64,000 nt of DNA from Zygnema cylindricum (GCA_037447655.1 JBBHKE010003477.1:203173-267172); one strand, 5' to 3'. Positions 1 through 25,533 are shown, counted from the stretch's first letter. Numbers and translations: made by a program. Notes: generated by a model not told the origin, from the sequence alone.

Positions 1-175
1 TTATACGTATGGAGGTTTCCAATTTAGTTTATCCGAAGAGTAAGTGTAAAAGGTCCTGATTGAGAACTAATTTTTGCTGAATTGGCAGTCGAAGGACACC
101 TCTCTCCTCTCCTCTCTCCTTATATCGTAAATGTTTTTCTCGCGTGATTCTTGGAGTTCCTTCTTGTGAACTGTC

Positions 176-410
176 AAGCCGTTTTTAACTGGAGGAGTTG
201 TTTTTAATCGGAGGAGCCATTTTTAATCAAAAGAATCCTGTGTTCTTAACCGGAAGAGAGTCGTTTTTAATCGGAAAAGTCATTTTTAATCCGAAAAGCC
301 GTTTTAATCGGAAGAATCATTTTCACTGGAAGAGTCGTTTTTAATTGGAAGAGAAGATTTTTATCGGAAGTTTGTCCACAGGAAGCTGACGGTTAAGTCG
401 TTTTTAATCA
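176..410. repeat. Degenerate ~24-bp tandem repeat
   Basis: A loosely repeated unit resembling GTCGTTTTTAATCGGAAGAG occurs about nine times with substitutions and small indels. No coding potential is seen. The flanks on both sides (1-175 and 411-1680) hold no gene I can support. The longest open frame there, 1062-1670, looks random and has no recognisable domain. Confidence 0.7.
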
Positions 411-1682
411 AGAGTTAGTCCTGGAAAATGTGAATGAGAAGCCTATTTGATTTAACCTTTGGAGGTATGCATATTACCTCTCTTCCATAGTGATAATACT
501 GTTGTTTTGAGCTTCCTTTTAAGATGGTTTTTCTATTGGGTTTCCATTGAAAATCTTTCCTTTTAAGATGGTTTCTTTTCGACATTAGATATCTTCGTCC
601 TTCATTGGACTCCTAGTCGGAGCATAAGGGCCCCATAGTGACAGCTCACAGGAGTCTATTTAGTTTCGCAGTTTTGTGTTTTGAACAAGTCTTGTTCAGG
701 AAAATTAGATCCAGGTCATTCAATGTTTTGACCTTTTGACGTTTTATGATGTAATAGAGTGAATCGTTTCTTTTCTTTTCTTTTCTTTTTCATGGGTATT
801 TCTTGATACGTTTCCACTTTGAAATGTTTTGTCATGTTTTTTAAAATTGAAATGCATTCACATTTCTTTGTTATTTAGCAATCGACAGACTGCCACGGTT
901 CCTCATTTCAAGGAGGTCCGAATGAGTTATCTTACTATATGCACACTCTTACAAATACATATAATATAATTATATGCGTAATGGTTATTATTATATTATC
1001 TTATATGTATGCGAGATCTCTCTCATCTATTGTGAACCTCCGCGTTTCCGGATCTCCTTAGATGAACTTTTTTCTTCTTTTTCAGTGTTATGAGCGTTGT
1101 TTCAGTAGTTTTTTGTGGGGATCTTTTACCTTGCCGTGTGTTGATTATTCTTTTTCGTCCACTTTGCTCATTCGATCCTCTCTCTCTTTTGTCCTATCCG
1201 AGGTACTTTTCTTTCTTTGTCTTATTAGGGTTTGCCTCTGGCTTGTTCCTCGCCCTCGCCTCCTTAATCGCCCATTCTTCCTGTGCCTCGTGCGCCAAGC
1301 CATCCAATGGAGGCTGGAAAATTGCAGTGGGCTTTTTTTTGGTACTCCGCGCAGAAAAGTTTTCAATAACCTCCGACGCGTTAGACAACGTCTGCCTACT
1401 CGATCACATCATGGAACTTTGGTAAAAATCACCTCGCAAGGTGATTTAAGTAAAAATTTGAAGATGAGCTGGAGGGACGCGAAAGTGGGTCGAAACGCGC
1501 TAGATTACAAACATTTAAAGTTACAAAGTGACGCAAATTGTACTGTGGTACTTTCATATTTTTGGTATGGCTGCGGATTTTCTCGTTGCGGGCTAAGTTT
1601 CAGAGGAAAACGACAGAAACAATTCTTACTTTATCACATGAGAAAGTGCCCTAAGTCACGGAGCACATAAGATTACGTCAAC

Positions 1683-2245
1683 TACACCGCCAATCGTTAT
1701 TAGTGTGTAGGTTTCTTTAGCGTATACAACCAATTACAGTGGTGTACGCTATTTAAGAATTTGGAAATTTTGGAAAAAATCATACATTCTAATTGTTTGA
1801 TTATGGTAATTTGGATCTTTGAAAAAAAAAATGTCGGTCGCAAACATGCTGACACTAATATAGGTCTCCGTACAAAATGTGACAAATCGTACACAAATCG
1901 TACATTCACGCGGTCGAAATGCGGCTGTCGGACGAATATGTGCGAACAGAATTTTTTACGACCTGGTTTTTTTTCCTTTTTAGAACGCACATTCTCATGC
2001 GTCCACGGTTACTGAAACTAGTTTATTGTACTTTTTAACTTAAAAAGGTACATTTATGTACGGTCTGACACTGACCGTACACCACTTTATTTAAGAGACA
2101 ATGTCCTGAAAATAACCCTAAATAGAATAAAGGAAAAAATAGAATGAACTACACTAATGGAGAATTAAAAAAAAAAAAAGCGGGACGGAATTAGTGTACA
2201 CAACGCTAATAAGTAATAACGATGCTAATAACGATTGGCGGTGTA
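1683..2245. mobile_element. MITE of the TACACCG family, copy 1
   Basis: The ends are a perfect inverted repeat of about 21 bp beginning TACACCGCCAATCGTTATTA, at 1683-1703 and 2225-2245. The roughly 560-bp interior has no ORF for a transposase. This is the longest uninterrupted copy of the MITE family that recurs throughout the window. Confidence 0.8.
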
Positions 2246-3500
2246 CAGTCAGATTCAGTAAAGTACTGTAGCGCCAATTATCTATGTCAGTATTCGCGTC
2301 AGAAATTTGACATTTGTCAGTTCTAACATTACTGTAGCGTAACGCTTCCATGTTATGAGTATAACGCTTTCATATTATAAGTAAAAGCGTAACGTAACTC
2401 CTCCCGTGCCTGGCGCGCCTTGCCATCCGATGGACCTCACTGTTCCGCTTTTCTACTAGGGCTACGCTTTCCTTATTTAGAGTGGAAAGCCCTCCCCCTT
2501 CCCCTCCCCCTCAACTTACGTCGCTTTATTATCAGTATCGACTCAATTGAGCTCAGATTCAAATGAGTAATAATATGAGTAACAATAAGTATGAGTAAAA
2601 ACTGAGCATAATCTTACAAAACAGTTTGTTTAACTTATTCAAAACATATGAATTATCAATTACAGTTGTTGTAAACTTTGTACGGTGAGAAAACATGCAT
2701 TTGAAATTAAAGCAAAAGAACAAAATTTATTGATCTAAGGAAAAAAAAAAAAGTTCATTCGTAAAAGATCAATAAAATTACAAAACAAAAACAATACAAC
2801 CACTGGAAGCGAAAAAGAAAAAAAGAAAGAAATTGATATTGTAGAATTTCGAAGTTTTTGCATTAAAATTAAAGAAACAAAAGTCCTTAGGTCCCGAATG
2901 GCCTCTCATTTTTGTAAAATTCCTAAACCTTTCTTTCCGTCTCCAAATAGCACCAAAGAAAAATGCAAAAAAGAAAAAGATTGATTCCTCTAACTGAAAT
3001 TTACACAACCTTTGGAAAAAAAAACAAAAACTTGAAAAAATACTAACATCTAACAATTTCCTAAAAAAAAAAAGGTCTGAAAAACTAAGCTTAAAAAAAA
3101 TGAAAAAACCACCCAAAAAAAAAAAACCTAAAAATCTAAAAAACTAACAGAAAACAAAAGCATCATGGAAAATTCCTGAAGCTTCATAACTTCTATTCTT
3201 CTCTTACTTTCTTATTCCTTCCTTTTTATTTCTTATTCCTTCCTTTTTCTTTCTTTTTCCTTCCTTTTTATTTCTTTTTCCTTCCTCTTTATTTCTTTTT
3301 CCTTCTTATTCTTCTTTTCTCACTTTTTTTCTCTTCTTTTTCTATTCCTTTCTCTTCTTCTATCCTCTTTTCGTCTCATTTTCTATTACCATTTCTCTTC
3401 GTTCTCTTCCATTCTCTATACATTCCCCTTTTTTCTCCTTCTTCTCTTTATTTCAAAAGTACACAAATCTTAAAACCCACAAAGTCCCAAAAGCGGTTCC
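2246..3500. other. Intergenic, A-rich then CT-rich, no gene
   Basis: About 2550-3180 is AT-rich with many A-runs. About 3181-3480 is a low-complexity pyrimidine tract of TTCCTTTTT and TTCTTT units. It lies just beyond the stop codon of the minus-strand coiled-coil gene, so part of it could be that gene's 3' UTR. Confidence 0.6.
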
Positions 3501-3505
3501 TCCCT

Positions 3506-4961
<1,456 letters not shown>

Positions 4962-5019
4962 ACATAAAAAAATGTGAGTTAGAGAACTAAGTTTTTATTC
5001 CGATAACATTAACTTTCCA

Positions 5020-5050
<31 letters not shown>

Positions 5051-5399
5051 TTCACTTCGCTTTTACTATGTTTTGCGAAAAAATGTTCCCATTTAGTATG
5101 TTTCGCACTAAAACGTGGAATTTACGAAATGTCTACAGATGACGTCATCTTTTATTTGCATATTTTTACAGAAGGACAATTCTAAGAAAAAAAAAAATTA
5201 CTGTAACTGGCAAAGCTTATATTAGAGGGGGGGAGAGGGAGAGAGGGGAAGTGAGAGCGACAGAGAGAGAGGAAAAGAGGAATAAAGAGAGGAGAGGGAA
5301 GAGGGAGGGAGGAGGGAGAGGGAGAAGGAGGTTGTTCACCCCAGCAATCTGAAGGTAGGATCTCTTTCATTTCAGCCACTTCTAGCTAAAAAAACAAAT

Positions 5400-6712
5400 A
5401 GACCAACTAAAAAATAAATATTTTTCGTACAAAAAAAAAAGCACATGATTCTCTCACTCCCTCCTCATCCTCCTCCACTCCTCCCTCCCTCTCCCTCCTG
5501 TACTGCTGCACCAGTTGGAGGCGGCAGCACCAACTGGCTGCTATGCAACCAGGGGCTGCAAGCACCGGGCAAGCCTTCCAGCCTGGCGTGAAATGGCCAC
5601 CAGCATTTGTACAGCTGGTGAAGTTTGAGCCATTTCTTTGCTTGGCGTTTCGGCGCCATGCCCTCAGCCTGGGCCGGGTGGGGAGGGGGGGGGAGGGGGC
5701 GAGGGAGTGGAAGAGGGAGGAGGGCATCCAGAAAGAGAAAGGAGATCAACATAGGGGAGGCGGAGGAGGATCCGGCGAATCGCTCTCCGCGTGAGCTCAG
5801 GGGAAAAGGAGGGAGGGAAAGTCGGCCCCAGATTAAAGAATCGGGAATCCGTGGAAAAGCCCTGGCGACAAAATCTTTTGAAAAAGTTAGGAGGTTGGTG
5901 GTGGTTTGGGGAGGGAAGAGAGGGGTGGTGGTGGAAGCCATCCTCCGGTCCGTCCAGTCCTCCGCGCGCCATCCTTTTGGCGCCAACCACGATTTGGTGT
6001 TGCCGCTGCGCGCCGTCCGTCTCCAGTTATGTCGGTGGCTGCCACGTGGCGTCCCGCGTGCGGCGGCCACAACGCGGCGAGGCTCGGAGAGCGCGATTGG
6101 CTCGCTGGGTATGGGACGTGACAGTACGGTCGGCTGTCGACCTAATCGTACCTAAAGTCCTCTGCGCGCCGAACCAAATCGCGATATAGATTCTCCGCCT
6201 ACGTGTGCGCTTCTCATTGGCCGTAGGCTGCACAGGATTTTGACTGTACGGATTCTTGAATTCGGGAAAGCTTCCTCTGCTGCAGTACAGTGCTATTCCG
6301 TCGCCACTCGCGGCTGTCGCTGCGACGCGATGAAGCATTCGCATGTGTGGCGCGGCGACGGCGGGCGGAGCTTTGGGCATCCAGGAAACATTTTCGCCAC
6401 GTGGTCCATTGCGGGAAAAAGTACGCGGGCGAAGGCACGTGTCTTGTAAAGAGAAATGTACTTCGATTTCCGTAATCTCCGGAGATCGGCAACAAATCGC
6501 AGGGATTGCTTCGCCTCGACGACCCCTTTCCGATTGGTTGGAACCCCTATTTCACGCTTGACTTTGTCGTATCGCGCATAGCACCCTTTTTGGCAGTATA
6601 ATCCGTAGCAGCACGTGGCGCCTGGCATGTACGGAGATGCGCCAAAAGAGTCGAAGACCGCCTGCGCACGCGCGACTGCAACAATCCAAAAATGTTAATT
6701 TGGATATAGAAT
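5400..6712. other. GC-rich region, possible upstream part of the coiled-coil gene
   Basis: About 5480-6660 is clearly more GC-rich than the rest of the window and carries several CACGTG-type hexamers (for example near 6043 and 6399). Several overlapping frames are open on both strands, as expected from composition alone. A 5' exon of the minus-strand coiled-coil gene may lie at about 5500-5680, but I could not fix its frame. No other gene is supported. Confidence 0.45.
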
Positions 6713-6732
6713 CCCATAGTGCAGCCCCGATA

Positions 6733-6935
6733 ACCTGTGTTCACATGGTCGACGTTTGAGCATGTGAGAACAGGCTCGCGAGATATTTTCTTTATCACTG
6801 CGAAGTGCGAACCAAATCTGAGAGCGCTTTTTCGAGTCAACGCCACTCACTTTCGCGTGTCGACGCCTTTATCTGATACTCTCTCTGTACGGTCGTACCA
6901 AATAACAAGCAATTTAGGTACGAATTGACACATTT
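6733..6935. repeat. Dispersed repeat related to 38450-38612
   Basis: Ordered blocks are shared with 38450-38612. They include a GTTCACATGGTCGACGTT-like block, a GTGAGAACAGGCTCGC-like block, AAATCTGAG.GCGCTTTTT and AACAAGCA.TTT..GTACG. Both copies sit next to MITE-like ends (CCCATAGTGCAGCC and CCCGTAGTGTAGCC), so they look like diverged copies of one non-autonomous element. Confidence 0.6.
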
Positions 6936-6985
6936 CGTACACTACACTATTTGAAAACCGCCCAAATCAGAGTCATTGACGCTAA

Positions 6986-7713
6986 GGGTGAAGTTCCATT
7001 AGACGAAAAGTGAGCTTGTTTACAGAAATTCGGACCTCTCCGTACTATGCCGTACGTAATTTTTTGTTTATATGCGGAAAACAACATTACAGAGAATCTT
7101 GCTAACATTCTCCAAAAGTCTGGGAGTTAACAATGATCGTTGGATATTTTTTCGCGAAGCATTCGCTTCAAAAGTTTCTGTAATTGGTGATGTGCCTCGC
7201 GAGGTACATCACCAATTACAGAAATATTTGAGCCGCGACACGTTGGATAATGAGCATACGTGTCAATATGGCAACCAACGGAAATCAACAAATTTCGCAC
7301 ACGATATACGCATTCAAAAATCCAGCAGAAAATACAAACGAAATCTCGTAACGCACTTTTGTCATGCTATTTTTGTTGTCGCCCATTCGTCACACTATTT
7401 CTGACAGCGCTCATTTGTCACGAGTAAAAACCGGAACCCTAAAGAAATGAGGTGGTATCTCACAAGGCGTCTGCGAAAAGTACAAAACCTGTGTTGAACG
7501 ATGACCTGGTACGCACGTACATGGTACGCAAATGAAGATTTCTGGTCGGTGTGAAAATCATTGACGATTTTAAATATCAAATCTAGACCTACGTGGCACC
7601 ACTCTTTTTCTACCACGTGGACTACAGACTCTCCGCAATGGAATTTCGTTCAAATTGTAGCATTCTGTAATGTTGGCCGTACAATTACAGAATGTCCTAG
7701 TGGAACTTCACCC
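6986..7713. mobile_element. PIF/Harbinger-like MITE with TAA duplication
   Basis: Terminal inverted repeats GGGTGAAGTTCCAYTAG match at 16 of 17 positions and are flanked on both sides by TAA (6983-6985 and 7714-7716). A 3-bp TWA target and GGG ends fit the PIF/Harbinger superfamily. The open frame inside (7072-7404) shows no DDE transposase motifs. The element contains a large palindrome at 7175-7224. Confidence 0.75.
7175..7224. repeat. 50-bp near-perfect palindrome
   Basis: Two 24-nt arms, TTTCTGTAATTGGTGATGTG + CCTC and its reverse complement, face each other across GC with one mismatched pair. The sequence lies inside the Harbinger-like element. Confidence 0.95.
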
Positions 7714-7986
7714 TAACTAAAAAGGAAAAACTTTATTACAGAGTGCGATGGAAAAACCATAAAAGTACAAAGGGGGTAGAAAAAAAAGGAAATAGAACAT
7801 TTGAAGACTACAAGAGCCAACAGTTACTAAAGCAAAACAAAACAAACAAATGAGGAAAACAAAAGCAACTAGGCTAGCACCTAATGTTAACGTTAAAAAA
7901 AATAGAGTTATTAATTCTATTTTTAGGCTCGAGGATCAAAAGTTGGGGGCGTCGAATTAGCGTTGTTAACGTTAATAGCTATTCAC

Positions 7987-8771
7987 TACTGTTGGGTATC
8001 GGGTAATTTCATATCGCGATAGTACCGGTATTCGATATATCGAATATCGATCGAGCAAAGTTCTCGATATATCGTACCGAGACCAACAAAAATTATCGCG
8101 ATACATATCGCAATATGTAGTATTTTTAAAATTTTATATTTTATATAATATGCTATTTTAGCGATGAAGACAAATTGTCTAATACGCCACGTACGACGTG
8201 ATTTTTGTTCCGTGGCTTAACGCTACACGCCGCAAAATGTGACCGACAAAAAAGTAATAATTACGTAATTCATGTTATTAATTATTTAGTACGTAGATAT
8301 TTCACATACGAAAATGTCACACTAATTAAGTCAAAGAATAATCTGAAAAAAAAATGCACTGTTGTTTTCATGCTTTCAGGCATAAATACATACCAATCTA
8401 CAAACATTTTTGCAGACATCTACCAATCTGCAGATTGGTAGCCATTACTACGGCTTATCCATTTCCAACGACTAATGTTATAAAAAGGTTACACTTTTAG
8501 TTTTCTCCATGGATTCCTAAGGGATGGGAGGTAGCATGGGAGGTGAAGAGGATAATGACACTAAAATACTTCCAGATATTTATTACCAGCTGCAACGACA
8601 TTAGTACTAGCAGCAGTAGCAAAATTAGTTATAATTTTTTGTTTTAAAAAGCCTCGATATATCGGCGATATTTTGCTTTTCGATATATCGAAGCGATATA
8701 TCGATTATCGGGTACCTACAATTTCATATATATATCGAATAGCGGCAAATGGTCCTCGATACCCAACACTA
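7987..8771. mobile_element. hAT-type non-autonomous element with 8-bp target duplication
   Basis: The ends are inverted repeats, TACTGTTGGGTATCG at the left and the complement of TAGTGTTGGGTATCG at the right. They are flanked by an identical 8-bp direct repeat CTATTCAC at 7979-7986 and 8772-8779. The subterminal regions carry five copies of the palindrome CGATATATCG. The interior, at under 0.8 kb, encodes no recognisable transposase. The insertion site is the right end of a TACACCG-family MITE, whose sequence reads through when one target copy is removed. Confidence 0.88.
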
Positions 8772-8779
8772 CTATTCAC

Positions 8780-11700
8780 GTTGTAACACTCAACTCATTT
8801 TTTAGAGAGCTGATCTCAACCGAGCTATAACGAACTAAATGTAATTAAGATAGGACGTTGAAAAACCAACATGCGACTGAATAGAGCATCAGTATAGCAA
8901 CAAAAAAAATGTGGCTTTTTTAACTTAACAATTTCGTTGAGCCTCTAACGAATCGAACATCCGGAAACCAACAAGTCTTCGACTCTCGATACCTTACGTA
9001 AAAATAGAGACCTGAGGATGAACTCTTTTACCAAACAACAATGGTGTTGTTTGTCGTTGGAGGCACCATACGTTTATGTTGAGTATACAAATGTAACACT
9101 TTGTCCGACTTAGGATGACATTCAGCGAAATAAATATAAATCAGCGGACTGGTGGTTTGATGACTTGACAGGTACTCTTATTGTCTACCTTATGAGATCA
9201 AAATCGTTTCATTTGAATCGTCCAATATCATATTTTTTTTCACAAAATTGTGATTTCAACAAAAATTAAGTTGTGTGAAAACCAATTTAAAAAAAACAAG
9301 TTGTTATTTTCGTTCGTTTTTTTAAGTGAACAAACCTAAAATATTCGATGTATTATGTTCATACCTTTGTTGTAGCATTATTCTAAATGGTCATGTCCCA
9401 ATTGACGACGTTATAGATTTGTGGACCTTAGTTTGTCGCCACTAGGGGCCGCCATCTAACACGTGTTTTTTTTTGCCTATTAATTTAGAGTATTCAATTT
9501 GATAAATACTTGTTCAACTTGCACATGCCTAGTTTAAGTAACCTTTTAGACTTATGACATCTTTGTTTGACATTTATTATTCTCATTCTTCTTTCGTTAT
9601 TGTTTCCTTTATATAGCATGGTGGTTGTTACATCGTACAACCTACTCCAGCGCACCATTATTGTCGTGCTAATTGCGTATACCCCCGATGCTCTTGAGCC
9701 AAAAACACGAGTAACATAATAATTGGAGGTCATCTATTTCAAGCGAATTAAGGCTACATGATACAAGAATCATGAAAAATTAATATGTATTAAAGGTACC
9801 TGCTAATGAAAATGATTTACTTGTGGACACGCATATGGATCAAACGATGTTTTCATTTTCCAAATACACATAAATGGTTTTTTTGTCAAACACCAATGAT
9901 TTAAAGCTTCGTTTGTTATAAGAAATGAGATAACTTCAAAACCCTTTTATTTCCTACTCTCATCATCCATTATTACCTTCGGTATACGTGTATCTCGAGA
10001 TACACAAAAATGAATAATAAAAAGAATTACTCATCTCAAAAATTATTTGACGAAATTGGATATAATACGAGCAAAGTTTACTTTGCTAAACAAACGGCGC
10101 AACATATACGGATTTTGATCCAATTTTTATTTATCTTGTAACGAGTAATTGTAAACCAACTACTATGATCTATAGATTGTCCCAAGTTACGCCAAAAAAA
10201 TAGTGATTGTAGTGAAATGTACAACGTTTGTTGGTTTAGTTCAAAATCGACCTTGTCTTATTTTTTCCCTAAAAGGCAACGCTGCTTTTAAACAATTTGA
10301 TTACAAATTTCCATTTTTTCCCATAGTCTTATTCGGGTTAAGTACTACATTTTGTCATTTTTTTTAACAACTAAGGAGATTGAAGAAGCGAAAATACAAT
10401 CAAAATGCTTATGACGTCGTTAGAAGTAGAAAACAAATGGGCTTGAAATGTCTGATTGGGGAAGCTTTTACACATACACATGTATAAAACATTATAATGC
10501 TTCTATTGTTCACGTAATATCAGGTGTAGGAAACCGCCAAGTTTACAACTACCCCCCAAAGTTTCATTAGTCGAAATTATACGTTATCTCCGATTTTGCC
10601 GTTACATGACGCCAAACCGGATACAAACTCAACAAATGTAGTTAGTAAGAAAGTTATGACTGTCCAAGGCGCGTGTTAGAATGTTAAAGCTAGTTAGAGT
10701 TACGTACGATAAATTTGTAATGTTATTTTTTTGGACAAAACTATATACATCGTAGTCGTTATTGTCGCAACATAATGTTTGTGTATTATATTTTAGTTTA
10801 CACTGTTGATTGAAAGAGACTAAGCGGTATTATTTTTAGATATATATGATATAGCTGTTTATAAATCTAGTAAAATGTTAGTACAAGTATAAGCAAGTGA
10901 GTAGCGACAACATACTATTTTTTTTGTTGGTACATAACGAATAATTATTTTTTTATATGTGCATCAAATATATTACACCATACAAAACCAGTTGGTACGT
11001 TATATTTCATGTATTTTTGTCACATACCATCATAGATTAACTTCTGGCACATATAGTCGAACCACATACAAAAATTCATAATCGTAATGCTAAAAAATGG
11101 CACTCGTGTTAAGTTTTGCACGTACAACGTTGTGGATTATACATACGTATGAGGTTTTTTATAAAAATATTTTACAAATGTGTTTGACCACTATCCACAA
11201 CGACATGGTAAGAATGTTAGCGTTTAACAAAGGTCTTATAAAGAAGTTGTTAGTTAAACAAAAGGCCAAATTTTATTGTTTGAAAATTCGTGGTCGTACA
11301 ATTATGATATAAATATGTTTTCAACGACCTAATGATTGACAGTTACTTCAATCTGATTTAACGATGCTTTCATGAAGCTAAGCATATGCCCTAACGGTAT
11401 TTTGGAAAATTCACGAATCGACGAGTTGCTAAACAATTATTTTTTTGCGATTTCGTGAAATGCTACAGTACTCTACTGTTTTTCTGATTCGAAACATACG
11501 AGCTTTAGGGCGGAGGTGTATGTTTCAAGTCAATTGTGCTTTCTTGTAACCGTTTTACCGGGCGATCCATTCGACCTCAAAAGTCAAAACGAGTACTCCC
11601 AGAAAGCTCTATTCCAGAGATTATTTTGTCTAGATATTGACCGCCCCAATGGAATGATGGATGCGGGAAGCATGCAAATATCTGAACGAGCTCAAGCGTG

Positions 11701-12160
11701 TGAACCTGATGGGTGAGGTATGAATGACAATGCGTTGAGTAAAAAATACCGTGACAAAGTGTCGAGGAGCTATAGGCGCATTTTGTCGGTTGTCTTAGTA
11801 CGTCACGAAGTGACGGCGATTTTATCCTGGTACTTCATATGACATCGGATGACGTTAATTTGTATCGGCAAGATAATTTGTTCACAGACATGGCAGTGCT
11901 TAATATCGGATATTACGGCCAATTCAGCAGCTTATTTAATTCCAGATGGCAGACTGACATCTAAACGAAAACATACTGGATTGAAACATCTGCATTCCCG
12001 CCCTGCATTACCAACCAATGAAATGATGTGAATCAGCCTTGTGGATTAACAACCTGCTTGGCTGGCATACTTCCAGCTCCATTCCTGGCAGTTGACGTGG
12101 CGCTTCCGTGTCGTCTCTCCCGCCCTCTAGCAGAATTTCCACGTAAGCTTGAACGCTATT
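8780..12160. other. AT-rich intergenic stretch, nothing recognised
   Basis: About 3.4 kb of AT-rich sequence has no ORF above 80 codons, no splice-linked coding blocks and no clear terminal repeats that I could pair. It may be old, decayed transposon sequence. Confidence 0.6.
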
Positions 12161-12164
12161 TTTC

Positions 12165-12310
12165 TTTGTACTGCCGTACTGCTAGTCACCTTTCCCGTAC
12201 ATATATCATTGCAGTTCTTATCCATTTGTACAGTTCTACTGCCGTGGCCCCTTTACCGTACACCTAATGTTGCAGCATTGATCCGTTTGTACAGTTCTAC
12301 TGCTGTGCAG
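12165..12310. repeat. ~61-bp minisatellite upstream of the ACS gene
   Basis: About 2.4 degenerate copies start at 12165, 12225 and 12286. Each begins TTTGTAC and contains CAGTTCTACTGC and CCGTACA-like blocks. The array ends about 270 bp before the putative ACS start codon, so it lies in the promoter or 5' UTR. Confidence 0.75.
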
Positions 12311-12577
12311 TATCTTGTGCACCATATCCCTGAACAGTGAACACTTAACATTGGAGCTTCGTACTGTACTTTATCCGCTGAATATTTTATATATATATAT
12401 ATATATATTCGTCGCGCATTACATTTTCAGTACTGAGCTGGTTTGATTCACTTGCTGCCACTGCAACTTTTCCAGTCTCTCTCACGAAGGCCCAGTTTAT
12501 ACATACATATATAAATATTTTTGTATATATATATATATATATTCACAGCGGAGTTTTGTAGTTCCTGAAACTTGACT

Positions 12578-23792
<11,215 letters not shown>

Positions 23793-25440
23793 ACACTGAT
23801 TCATCCTTCTCATATTTGTACCGGAGATAATACGTTTTTTAGACTGGGTAATGTCTGTTTTCTAGACTGGGTAGTAATATATATATATTTTAGACCAGGT
23901 AAATGCTACGTTTTTTAGAGTGGGTAATATAGCTTCGCCATAGGAAGCAAAGAAGGTTCCTGCAGAGCTACTCCACTGTACCTTCTTTGGCTTAATGTTA
24001 CTTATATTTGTAATGAATTATGATATTTATTTCGGGTGTTTCTCATGCCGGTTTTATACAACATGCTACTCTTTTTTAGGTAAAGTGCTGCAACAATTCG
24101 TGGTTGTAAAGTTGCGCGATTCAAGTCCAATCAAAACCGTAAGTTTAACGTTAAAAAGAAACTGGAAATGCAATATGTTTTTATATTCCGTACGGTACGT
24201 GTACTATCTGGGTGTTTTTAGTATAGTATGCTTATTGTCCGGCTATTTTACTTACAGCGTGCGTAATCTAACAAAATATAGCGTTTCGAACTGTTTTAGC
24301 ACATTTAACCTGGTGTCAAAACTTGGAGAATGATTATCCTAAAATGATACGCGGGGTCGGCCATTACGAGCGACAAAGATGAATCAGAGCGCCACAGATT
24401 TCCGACTCCGGAGCAGAATAACACAAGGCTCAGATAGAATAAGTCACCAGGCAGTTTGATCAGAATTTAGAGTGGGTAGAGATAGGACAAACACAGAGAA
24501 GCTTCAGACAGATTTGTTACTTCCCATTATAAGAATGGAAGTACAATTGATGTAAGACAAAGTTGGACAAATTGTCCCTATTAATAAAGCTGGATTCCTG
24601 TTCTGTCTTTTCTGTTCTGTGAATGATAATTGCCTACTCCTGTGCACACAACTAAATAGCCTAACGCTAACACACTCACTAAGTGGCGGTTCAATCATAA
24701 TCTGCCACGTGTAGAATGTCCACCGCACAATAAAACGTGGGGGACAACAACATGTTCTGACACACAAAAACTGCAAACTGAAAACAGATTCTGCAAACTG
24801 TAAACTGACATAATCCCGCTACGATTCCCCTCCCGAAAATATCGCCTATGCTAAACAAGCCGATTTGTCTATCAAACACAAATACTACGAAGCAAATCGG
24901 TGTACCGGAGAATCGCCCGGAATCGCACCAAAAACTAACATAAAATACCCTTACTGTTGAAGGTATACAAATCCTTTGCATTCACACTCCAAGAGAGCAT
25001 GTGTTGCTTTTTAGCTATTACTAAACAATAATTGCAATCATTATTGTCCGGAGAGAAGCCAAAACACGCTTGTGAGACAAATAGGAGAAATTTTTAAATA
25101 AGTCGAGATGAAGAATGTTTTTTTTCCATTTAGTTATATCTGAAGTTCGAATATAATAGTTGAAGTAGACAAGAATACGAGGACACTACAATACTGTACG
25201 CTTCCATTTTGGAATTTATCCCTTAGTACTACAATATAGAGCCATCGCTATATAAGTTTATCACTCTGATTCCTTTGACCCGAGATCATAAACTACTGTA
25301 GTGTTGTTAAATTGTCCATTGTTATCGAAGGAATATTTTATTATCCAATCACTCTGGCACTACTGTAACGTACTGAATCTTGCAACTTTTTGCACATTCC
25401 GAGGTTCCGAAAGCGTCTATGTGGCCCGTATTCTGCGCGC
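23793..25440. other. ACS 3' flank and intergenic, no gene
   Basis: About 23834-23930 carries four imperfect copies of TTTTTAGACTGGGTAA, probably in the ACS 3' UTR. The rest holds no coding block I can support. A diverged MITE fragment (GAGCCATCGCTATATAAG, then GACCCGAGATCATAA) lies at about 25238-25293. Confidence 0.6.
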
Positions 25441-25443
25441 GAC

Positions 25444-25533
25444 CGTATGTTTAGGGTTTATTTTACCTGGGTTTGTGTTTTTTAATATTAAAAAAAACAA
25501 CCCAAAGGAATAATAAACGACCCTAAACATACG
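25444..25533. repeat. Large fold-back (hairpin) with ~45-bp arms
   Basis: CGTATGTTTAGGGT at the left is inverted as ACCCTAAACATACG at the right. TTTATT, GGGTTTG and TTTTTTAATATT pair further in, with small indels. The centre is AATATT at about 25485. Confidence 0.85.

Noticed and set aside
1062-1670. Longest upstream open frame, 202 codons
   Set aside because: The composition looks random, with no domain I recognise, no splice-linked partner and overlapping open frames on both strands. Length alone is not enough.
24360-24990. Possible solo LTR
   Set aside because: No TG...CA ends with a target duplication, primer-binding site or second LTR could be identified.
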